Source: Acidobacteriaceae bacterium
GTDB taxonomy: Bacteria; Acidobacteriota; Terriglobia; Terriglobales; Acidobacteriaceae
NCBI GenBank assembly: GCA_003133425.1
Contig: PKXI01000060.1
Location: forward strand, 1-7,768
Length of the DNA: 7,768 bases
Direction of reading: 5' to 3'
The notes under the pieces are model-generated. The model saw only the letters and a program-made list of their open reading frames with translations. It searched no databases and was not told the DNA's origin. Within the stretch, counting starts at the first letter, position 1. The number at the start of each line of letters is the position of its first letter. Position numbers and translations under genes: made by a program. Positions 1-5,151 of the stretch are shown here, piece by piece.

Positions 1-829
1 CGGTTTCAACCAGAGCGCGTTGTCCGTAGTCCGTCTCCTCTTGCCAGCCCAGCCTTCCTCGAGCCGCAATTGAAAGAATGTGCTGGTCTCGCTGCGATGG
101 GTTGTGCTCGGCCTTGGCACTTAGTACCGCTGTCACATGGGGCGGAATAATCACGCGAACATCTTCGCCGTGACCAGCCACCACTTCGTAGGTCGGCATC
201 CCATCATAAGCGCCGTCGGCTGTGACGCTGGTGATCGTCGCCTCGATCTGATCCAGCAGCGGTGCCACTTGCGAGGGATCCCCAACATCGTTCCCGGTCA
301 GGGTCGAGGCCATGATCATTTCGGTGTCGGCATCCATGGCCAGGTGTAGCTTTTTCCAAGTGCGACGCGCTTTTGCGCCATGCTTTTCCTGAAGCCACTC
401 ACCGGCACCGAAGACTTTCATACCCGTGCTGTCGATCAACAAGTGGATCGGTCCATCCGGCAGAATACAGCCCTTGGAGAATGACTCCATTTCCCTTGCC
501 CTTCGGCTCAAGGTGCTGTGGTCAGGCGTGCTCAGCGGCACACCCAGCAGGACGAAGATGGAGACCATCAGCCCCTCGGTTTGACGCAACGCCAGATGAA
601 ATGCCAGGCGCAACATCATGCCCGTTTCGATTGCTAGCCCGGAGTAGATGGACTGCCCGCCAGGGGTCGTCCGACGGGCCGCCTGCCAACCATCCAGTAC
701 TTCCGGAGTGACCCATAACGTCAAACTGCCTCGACGCCGAAGACCTGCATCGTACTCCGCCCAGTTCGTCACCCGGAACTTCATCTTGGGAATATGGTGG
801 CGGCGCGAACTGTTGTGCTTGTTCGGCAT
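1..829 (-). CDS. IS5-family DDE transposase, C-terminus cut by window edge
   Basis: The protein catalyses cut-and-paste transposition of the surrounding element. The frame starts at ATG 827-829 and stays open for 276 codons to the left edge, without a frameshift. The N-terminus carries the IS903-group signature (HHIPKMKFRVTNW, then GLRRRGSLTLW at about residues 29-39). The RNase H-like catalytic core is intact as far as it is visible: first Asp at residue 133 in IDSTGMKVFG, a KKLHLAMD segment near 159-166, second Asp at 205 in TADGAYD, and the third catalytic Glu at 275 in the Y-x2-R-x3-E motif (Y268, R271, E275) only two residues from the edge. Members of this group are about 300-330 residues long, so some 30-50 residues should be missing. 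The start has only a weak ribosome binding site, which is common for transposases. The gene appears functional in the visible part. Confidence 0.93.
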   Translation of the reverse strand, partial: MPNKHNSSRRHHIPKMKFRVTNWAEYDAGLRRRGSLTLWVTPEVLDGWQAARRTTPGGQSIYSGLAIETGMMLRLAFHLALRQTEGLMVSIFVLLGVPLSTPDHSTLSRRAREMESFSKGCILPDGPIHLLIDSTGMKVFGAGEWLQEKHGAKARRTWKKLHLAMDADTEMIMASTLTGNDVGDPSQVAPLLDQIEATITSVTADGAYDGMPTYEVVAGHGEDVRVIIPPHVTAVLSAKAEHNPSQRDQHILSIAARGRLGWQEETDYGQRALVET

Positions 830-847
830 TGAAGAGGACGCCTTTCA

Positions 848-876
848 GTAATCTGTCCCAGAGTAGCCGATTTCAA
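848..876 (-). promoter_or_regulatory. possible transposase promoter
   Basis: On the minus strand TTGAAA (871-876) is followed after 17 bases by GATTAC (848-853), about 19 bases ahead of the transposase ATG. The -35 box is close to consensus, the -10 box is weak (3 of 6). Position inside the IS end fits a transposase promoter, but this is only a pattern match. Confidence 0.25.
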
Positions 877-897
877 CGTTATCCGTGCAATAACGCC
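877..897 (-). repeat. IS terminal inverted repeat with subterminal palindrome
   Basis: The minus strand reads GGCGTTATTGCACGGATAACG from 897 to 877. The outer bases match the general IS903-type end (GGC-TT-TTG). Inside it CGTTAT and ATAACG form a perfect 6-bp inverted repeat around a 7-base loop (877-882 with 890-895). The partner end is not in the window, so the true length of the terminal repeat is unknown. Confidence 0.55.
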
Positions 898-946
898 GTC
901 TTGATGGGTAGTGCACCCGATACCGGTGTCTCACCAGGTTGCCGGC

Positions 947-1798
947 CTACTTGTAGAGTTTCGCCTTCGCAATCGAGAGACGGTCCATGGCGACGATGCG
1001 CTTGGCTGAGTAGTCAAAGAGGGCCTTTGCTTGAGGAGTGTTGACTTTGCGGCTGGCCTTGTTGATTGTCTTCGCCGCCGCGAGGCCGTCTATCCACTCG
1101 CGCAGACTCTTGCCGCTATCGGCCTTGCCGATGTTCTGGATGGTCGGCGGCTTGGATGGGTCAACGTACATGAGCTGCTGCCACTCATCTTTTTGAGCGT
1201 TGACCCAGGAGATGTACCCGCCGGGGAGGATCTGGCGCGGGCCCTTGATAGCGCCGGTGAAACTGTAACGCGTACCGGGGGTGACCATCGGGTCGTAGAA
1301 GTGTGGCGTGATGAAGTCGGAGACAGCGATGCCGTTGATGGTGTATGCGTAGCTGTTGTCTTCGCAGGGATCGCAGGCTTCGACAAGGTAACCGAACTGG
1401 CCGGTGCCGTCCTGAATCTTGCTGCCGACGATCTCGATGGCGACAGAGGACTGCATGCGATTCCCGTAGGGGTCGACGAGCATTTCAAGTATCTCGTGGC
1501 TGACGTCAATGGTCCAGGTTGTGTCTTCGGTGGAGGCGATAACCTTCGCATAGGGCTGCTTGTGCTTGTCTGAGTGGAAACCGCCTTCGTCTGGCGGAAG
1601 GGTCTTAACGAGCTGAACAGGCCAGACGCCTGCAGGAATCTTTTTGGGGTTGGGGAGGTAAAAGACAGTCGCCGAGACCGGCCAGAATTGCGGCAGATCG
1701 CGGGTGACCTGGAGGTTGAGCGCAATGGCAGCGGAGTGGATGAGGTCTACATCGATCTTTCCGGTCATATCGACAAGGCCAACTTGAGTGATTGACAT
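947..1798 (-). CDS. uncharacterised protein with HExxE...DP motif (zincin-like candidate)
   Basis: A 283-residue protein with no signal peptide or membrane segment. The start at ATG 1796-1798 is supported by TAAGGAG (1804-1810) five bases upstream. The most telling stretch is residues 99-113: VSHEILEMLVDPYGNR begins with His101-Glu102 and has Glu105 and Asp109-Pro110, i.e. HE-x2-E-x3-DP. About 30 residues later comes a cysteine-bearing acidic motif, EACDPCED (140-147), then YAYTINGIAVSDFITPHFYDP (150-170) and a YSFTGAI...GGYISW segment (178-198). An HE-x2-E helix followed by an acidic C-x2-C-like motif recalls uncharacterised zincin-like bacterial proteins with HE-x2-E...DP, so a metallopeptidase or a derivative is possible; family membership and activity are my inference. 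The C-terminal 60 residues are Lys/Ala-rich and probably helical. It is separated from the upstream gene by 575 bp with a terminator, so it is its own transcription unit. Confidence 0.9.
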   Translation of the reverse strand: MSITQVGLVDMTGKIDVDLIHSAAIALNLQVTRDLPQFWPVSATVFYLPNPKKIPAGVWPVQLVKTLPPDEGGFHSDKHKQPYAKVIASTEDTTWTIDVSHEILEMLVDPYGNRMQSSVAIEIVGSKIQDGTGQFGYLVEACDPCEDNSYAYTINGIAVSDFITPHFYDPMVTPGTRYSFTGAIKGPRQILPGGYISWVNAQKDEWQQLMYVDPSKPPTIQNIGKADSGKSLREWIDGLAAAKTINKASRKVNTPQAKALFDYSAKRIVAMDRLSIAKAKLYK

Positions 1799-1803
1799 AG
1801 GGG

Positions 1804-1810
1804 CTCCTTA
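1804..1810 (-). promoter_or_regulatory. ribosome binding site of the 283-residue gene
   Basis: The minus strand reads TAAGGAG here, five bases before ATG 1796-1798. It fixes the start codon, since no other in-frame ATG upstream has such a site. Confidence 0.75.
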
Positions 1811-2027
1811 ACAAAGAGATGGGTGTTGCGAAATGCAGGTCAGGAAAGCCTGGAGATCACCTCTTCGTGCGCGTAGGCGCAGCACAGTGTTGGATTCATC
1901 TAGGCAAAGAGAAAGAACTGACTTCAACTGAGCGTCCGGTTTTTGCCGCAGGCTTTTGAGAGCGAAGACAATTGGAGAAAAGCAGCAAGCCCGACGGATT
2001 TGCTACCCGGGAAGTGGACGTGATGCC

Positions 2028-2056
2028 AAGCTATTGCGAGTTTGTCCGTTTGTCAA
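2028..2056 (-). promoter_or_regulatory. candidate promoter for the 283-residue gene
   Basis: On the minus strand a perfect TTGACA (2051-2056) is followed by a 17-base spacer and TAGCTT (2028-2033), which matches the -10 consensus at three positions. It points toward the gene starting at 1798 and lies on the correct side of the upstream terminator. The long leader and weak -10 box leave this uncertain. Confidence 0.35.
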
Positions 2057-2235
2057 TAATTAATCGCTGGCATCGGTTGTCAAACTTGATGTCTGGATTA
2101 TCAAAGGATGTCCGTCAAGCCAGCGTTTCGGTAGAATCCATCAACGCTTCTAGTCTTGGCGGGCACCGGCGGGACTGAATGCGCGGCGAATAAGTTACAA
2201 GAAACGTGTGGCGGACTCCAGCCAGACAGGATGAA

Positions 2236-2256
2236 AAGGAACGGCTGACGTTCCTT
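2236..2256 (-). terminator. hairpin terminator after the exported-protein gene
   Basis: A perfect 8-bp stem, AAGGAACG with CGTTCCTT, encloses a 5-base loop (2244-2248). Read on the minus strand the stem runs into TTTTC, a short U-tract. It lies about 120 bp downstream of the stop at 2374 and separates that unit from the 283-residue gene. The stem is solid, but the U-tract is short and the distance from the stop rather long, so termination efficiency is unclear. Confidence 0.5.
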
Positions 2257-2373
2257 GGGAGCCAGCCGGCGACAAGGATCTCAAGAAAGAGATGTGAGGG
2301 ATCTATATTCGTAGTGAATTTAGCCCGATGAGATATGGCCTGGACGCCATCTGAGATAGAGTTCGATCGGAAG

Positions 2374-3735
2374 TCAGGGAATGAGCCTGGTCAGTGCTTC
2401 GTCGTTATGACGGCCTTTTCCTTTCATCTGCATTGCTTGGAGTTTGAAACCAAGCGTCAGCTTATGATCAACAAAACTGAAAAACGGCGGCAGCTCGCCG
2501 TACTGGTAAATTGCCGAGAGCGTCAGGTACTGGAACGTGGGCAATGAATAGGACAGATCGGTTTCCACCCAATGACGTGCCTTGGTAGTCATTGCGATTG
2601 TGGTCACCTGATGCTCGGTCGCAAAGAACGGTTCGTCTATCGCGGGAAATCGAACCCGATACGTACCGGTGATCGCAAAGGTGTCCGTATTGCCTTTGTC
2701 GGTCGAATAGCCGAGTTTGGCGTCTGCCCCTGCATAACCCCGGAAAATTCCCTTGTATCGCGATAAATCAACTGGAATCGATTCGACCATTGAAGGTCTG
2801 TTGAGATTGCGTCCAGTCTCAACACCGAGTAGCGGGTACATTGTGAAGTAAATCGATCCGGTCGTATTCAGGCCTGTCGTCGGGTCCTTTCGGCGCTGCT
2901 GCCACGACCGGAAATCGAATGTGGCAAGCCCGGCTGCGATGATATTGCTCGAGGGGTCGCTACGGCTAAACTCTCCTTCCGGAAGGTTGAGCTGAAAACG
3001 CATGCCTTCTAACGGGCTGGTCTCAAAATCAGCGTGGTTCTGGACGACAAAGGCGGCCGATATCGAGTCCGGATCGAATGTGGTTCGGTGTATCGGCGGC
3101 TCTTCGTTCTGGTTGATTTCAATGTCGGTTGTGACCCCGATGTCCATCGGCACGCCGGGCAGCCTTTTGGGAAAGAGGAGACCGCCCTTCACTTGAAATT
3201 GGTACAGCGGATTGGTTCCACCACCTGCCAGAAAACTGCCCGAGAAACTCAGATCGGGCGCCGCCGTGCCAGCGCCAGGAGGACAAAAGAATCTTGACTC
3301 TGCAGTTGAGCCGTCGCAGCTTGTCCCCGTCCTGGTCACGGTAGGGGTGTTCGATATGAGCACCATGCTAATGCCCTGTGCTCTAAGCAACGCCCTCCAT
3401 TGTTTGGCTTTGGCGTCAGCCAAAGCAGGTAGCGCTTCGCCTGGGTTGATCGCTTCAAGCTGCAATGTCAAATGTTCGTGTACGAAAACAGGCCTGCCAA
3501 CGACACTGACTCTTGTAGGCGAGCCAGAATCACCGGTCTGCCATTCGATGGTCCAATTAGCGGCATCGATGTAAGGTTTGGGATCTGCTGGGGGCTTTCC
3601 CAGATAGAGCAGTATGAGTTGAATGCCTCCATCCGTTCCAACAGAAAGCGTCTTGAATTTCAAAGTCGGCGCGTTCGCCTGCGCCATGCACATGGCAGTC
3701 GTCGATGCGATGAGGAAGAGGATAAGCTTTCTCAT
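2374..3735 (-). CDS. exported beta-strand-rich protein of unknown function
   Basis: A 453-residue protein. I start it at ATG 3733-3735 because this gives a classical signal peptide: Met-Arg-Lys, a hydrophobic core LILFLIASTTAM (4-15), then a small-residue cleavage region CMAQANA (16-22); an upstream in-frame ATG would bury it. Residues 23-125 look like a beta domain ending in an Ala/Lys/Arg helix (ALADAKAKQWRALLRAQ). Cys140 and Cys151 could form a disulfide in the oxidising periplasm. From about 160 to 440 the sequence is dominated by alternating hydrophobic/polar strands rich in Gly, Tyr and Phe (for example SIYFTMYPLLGVETG, FAITGTYRVRF, YLTLSAIYQYG, KLTLGFKLQAMQM), compatible with an outer-membrane barrel, but it ends in RLIP rather than the usual terminal Phe/Trp. 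I do not recognise the family. The ATG overlaps the TAA of the preceding 89-residue gene by one base and has no ribosome binding site of its own, indicating translational coupling. Confidence 0.88.
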   Translation of the reverse strand: MRKLILFLIASTTAMCMAQANAPTLKFKTLSVGTDGGIQLILLYLGKPPADPKPYIDAANWTIEWQTGDSGSPTRVSVVGRPVFVHEHLTLQLEAINPGEALPALADAKAKQWRALLRAQGISMVLISNTPTVTRTGTSCDGSTAESRFFCPPGAGTAAPDLSFSGSFLAGGGTNPLYQFQVKGGLLFPKRLPGVPMDIGVTTDIEINQNEEPPIHRTTFDPDSISAAFVVQNHADFETSPLEGMRFQLNLPEGEFSRSDPSSNIIAAGLATFDFRSWQQRRKDPTTGLNTTGSIYFTMYPLLGVETGRNLNRPSMVESIPVDLSRYKGIFRGYAGADAKLGYSTDKGNTDTFAITGTYRVRFPAIDEPFFATEHQVTTIAMTTKARHWVETDLSYSLPTFQYLTLSAIYQYGELPPFFSFVDHKLTLGFKLQAMQMKGKGRHNDEALTRLIP

Positions 3736-4004
3736 TATTGAGCCGTCGCGTTGTCGAATACAGACTGAGCAGAATCCTGCACACATGTCGGTGGCGCACT
3801 TACGATTAATGCTGTGTCGATCAAGTAACCCCTGGCCTTCAGCTTGCGATTCACCAAGCCGGTGAAGTGAGTTTGATCGACCGCGCCCACCACTCCCAAA
3901 TCAAAGAGGGCTGTGCTGTCGGCAGTGTCATCCGTGTACCAGTCCGGATGTGGGGTGGACGCAACGACGATATTCACGCAGTCATCGAAACTCAGATTCG
4001 CCAT
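3735..4004 (-). CDS. small protein of unknown function, coupled to the exported protein
   Basis: An 89-residue, acidic, soluble-looking protein with no signal peptide or membrane segment. The start at 4002-4004 is strongly supported by GGAGGGAG (4006-4013) directly upstream. Visible features are two cysteines (residues 9 and 74), an acidic segment with DWYTDDTADS near 21-30, a central FDLGVVGAVDQTHF segment, and a basic NRKLKARGY stretch near 52-60. I see no family signature. Its TAA stop (3735-3737) shares an A with the ATG of the 453-residue gene, so the two are almost certainly co-translated and may act together. The good ribosome binding site, the overlap and the absence of such sites for other frames make this a real gene despite its size. 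Confidence 0.75.
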   Translation of the reverse strand: MANLSFDDCVNIVVASTPHPDWYTDDTADSTALFDLGVVGAVDQTHFTGLVNRKLKARGYLIDTALIVSAPPTCVQDSAQSVFDNATAQ

Positions 4005-4051
4005 GCTCCCTCCGAAGGTGTAGGCCCTTCATTGCCCTGATATAGGAGTCC

Positions 4052-4072
4052 AAAATCAATGCTGTTGATTTT
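4052..4072. other. AT-rich perfect stem-loop between genes
   Basis: AAAATCAA (4052-4059) and TTGATTTT (4065-4072) form a perfect 8-bp stem around TGCTG, with T-runs on both strands. It lies in the 125-bp gap between the 217-residue and 89-residue genes. The stem has only two G-C pairs, so it would be a weak terminator. It may be an attenuator or RNA-processing hairpin, or a bidirectional terminator. Confidence 0.45.
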
Positions 4073-4129
4073 TCATGACTACTTGGAATCCGTATTCGAC
4101 GCTTCAAAGTGAAAGTCGCTCGAACCGGG

Positions 4130-4783
4130 TTATTTTGGAGTCGCCAGTTGGGGTGGTTTGTCTCTTGATCTGAAGGAAGGAAGGTTATGTTCATCAGTAT
4201 TCGACTCGGACGCGGGAGCATCAGCCATACCGCTTTGATCTTTCTTTGAAGGCACTCCTGGGACACCCTCGAGAATTTTCTGCGCTTGATGCCACGAAAC
4301 CAAAAGCGCCTCGTCATCTGCTGGAAGTTTTGGGCTATGACGGTAATCCATAATTGAATCTTGCAGGAGCAAGTCGCCCTGCCTGTATCTCTCCGCGAGT
4401 TGGGCAGGATGGATCTTGGCATCAAGCGTGGTAGCGACAATAGTAAGCGCCGCAAACCACATAACTACTCTGTCGATTTTCGGGGAGTTCGCAGATGGGG
4501 CCCCGTCCCCTCCAGCAGCCTTGTCTTGCGCTTGGCTATGGGCGGAAAAGGCATTCTTAACCGCTGCTGTGACCGCAGTTCCCGCAGCGAGGAGGGTCAA
4601 TACCCAATCTACTGCGGTCCAACGCATCCATAGCACTTCGTACCATTTCGCGTCGTAAAAGATGTAGTTGGCCTCGGAGGACGCATTTTCGGTTCCCAAC
4701 TTCGGATTGGTTGTGAAGAACCCGACAGCAATGATGCCCGCGTAAGCCAACCCAGCCACACTCCACAAAACGAAGCGCTTCAT
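4130..4783 (-). CDS. multi-pass membrane protein, weakly SLATT-like
   Basis: A 217-residue protein starting at ATG 4781-4783, chosen because GAGGGAGG (4788-4795) precedes it; a further in-frame ATG 19 codons upstream lies beyond the predicted promoter. Three hydrophobic segments are visible: residues 4-23 (LWSVAGLAYAGIIAVGFF region), 57-77 (DWVLTLLAAGTAVTAAVKNAF) and 106-121 (VVMWFAALTIVATTLDA). The last is followed at once by an amphipathic helical stretch, about 124-148, with the pattern AERYRQGDLLLQDSIMDYR. A close pair of membrane helices followed by such a helix recalls SLATT/DUF4231 proteins, which are membrane effectors associated with nucleotide-signalling defence systems, but I see no diagnostic residue and no nucleotide cyclase or SMODS partner in the window. 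The tail (about 175-217) is Ser/Pro/Asp-rich and probably disordered. It is the first gene of its unit and precedes the 89- and 453-residue genes on the same strand. Confidence 0.8.
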   Translation of the reverse strand: MKRFVLWSVAGLAYAGIIAVGFFTTNPKLGTENASSEANYIFYDAKWYEVLWMRWTAVDWVLTLLAAGTAVTAAVKNAFSAHSQAQDKAAGGDGAPSANSPKIDRVVMWFAALTIVATTLDAKIHPAQLAERYRQGDLLLQDSIMDYRHSPKLPADDEALLVSWHQAQKILEGVPGVPSKKDQSGMADAPASESNTDEHNLPSFRSRDKPPQLATPK

Positions 4784-4808
4784 GTCGCCTCCCTCAAAGA
4801 TGGTCTGG

Positions 4809-4817
4809 ATTGTATCA
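4809..4817 (-). promoter_or_regulatory. extended -10 promoter of the 217-residue gene
   Basis: The minus strand reads TGATACAAT, an extended -10 (TGn followed by TACAAT, 5 of 6 to consensus). No good -35 box is seen 17 bases further up, which suits an extended -10 promoter. Transcription would begin around 4802 and give a leader of about 20 bases that contains the GAGGGAGG ribosome binding site. Confidence 0.5.
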
Positions 4818-4896
4818 GGGTTCTTTTGTCGCACGAACACAGAAATTCTTCGTTTCTAAACCACCGACCTGGAGGAGATCGTCTCTGTGGAATTAG

Positions 4897-5151
4897 TTTG
4901 GATGGTTGATCGCAACAGACCAGCCGCGATATTTCCAGCAAGATTCCCCCAACCACTTGTTGGTATACAACCACAACGAGAAGTTCACGCTGCTCAAGTT
5001 CGCCGCCAGCCTGATGGCACAGGCGGGCGCAAGTTCTCGTGAGATCGTGGGGCGCCAGAGAAGGGATCTCACAGTCCTTTGCTCTCTGTCTCACGACGCC
5101 CCAAATGACCGAGCGCTCCGCGGAAGCACAGGGGCTACGTTGCAGTCATGA
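4897..5151 (+). pseudogene. possible coding remnant on the plus strand
   Basis: An open frame between the stop at 4894-4896 and TGA 5149-5151. Codons from about 4906 to 5040 look coding-like (many C/G third positions, few rare codons) and give a peptide with a plausible amphipathic helix, EKFTLLKFAASLMAQAG. There is no ATG or ribosome binding site; the only start is TTG 4906-4908. The second half loses the coding flavour and overlaps a hairpin (5039-5072) and the end of the 538-residue gene. I do not recognise the protein. It could be a fragment of a lost gene or a chance frame. Confidence 0.2.
5039..5072. repeat. 8-bp perfect inverted repeat downstream of the propeller gene
   Basis: GTGAGATC (5039-5046) and GATCTCAC (5065-5072) are exact inverted copies separated by 18 bases. 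On the minus strand the hairpin begins 62 bp after the stop of the 538-residue gene. There is no T-run after it, so it is not a typical intrinsic terminator. It could stabilise the transcript end or be a protein binding site. Confidence 0.4.

Larger units (their letters stand above)
1..897 (-). mobile_element. IS5-family (IS903 group) insertion sequence, partial
   Basis: This is the transposase-proximal end of an insertion sequence. The right boundary is placed at 897, where the minus strand begins GGCGTTATTGCACGG. That resembles the known GGCTTTGTTG-type terminal repeat of IS903-like elements, and it lies 68 bp upstream of the transposase start. The opposite end and the second terminal repeat lie outside the window, so the boundary cannot be confirmed by pairing. 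If it behaves like IS903, a 9-bp target duplication would begin at 898. The element sits about 50 bp downstream of the stop of the 283-residue gene and is transcribed in the same direction, so it seems not to have broken that gene. Confidence 0.8.
1811..2373. other. intergenic region with promoter and terminator signals
   Basis: This 563-bp stretch holds no convincing gene. On the plus strand a 68-codon frame (1972-2178, TTG start) has no ribosome binding site, and its product resembles nothing I recognise. What can be supported is a terminator-like hairpin at 2236-2256, a candidate minus-strand promoter at 2028-2056, and a small hairpin in which ATCTC and GAGAT (about 2279-2294) flank AAGAAA. 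The region therefore looks like the junction between the end of the upstream minus-strand unit and the leader of the 283-residue gene, with a leader of roughly 220 bases if the promoter is right. Confidence 0.5.

Noticed and set aside
915..946. Terminator for the 283-residue gene
   Set aside because: GGTGAGACACC can form a small hairpin just downstream of the stop, but the stem is short and no T-run follows on the minus strand.
1031..1573. Plus-strand frame of 180 codons and a minus-strand frame of 211 codons (1090-1725)
   Set aside because: Both overlap the 283-residue gene, which has the ribosome binding site and the coherent protein motifs; the alternatives are low-complexity Ser/Thr/Pro/Arg or Val/Asp/Gly translations.
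3735..4004. Acyl carrier-like reading of the 89-residue protein because of FDLG
   Set aside because: The phosphopantetheine-bearing Ser of the D-S-L motif is absent and the helix pattern does not fit.
3982..4455. Minus-strand frame of 157 codons spanning the gap between the 217- and 89-residue genes
   Set aside because: It overlaps the membrane-protein gene in another frame, is Arg-rich, has no ribosome binding site and would need a frameshift to be expressed as a fusion.
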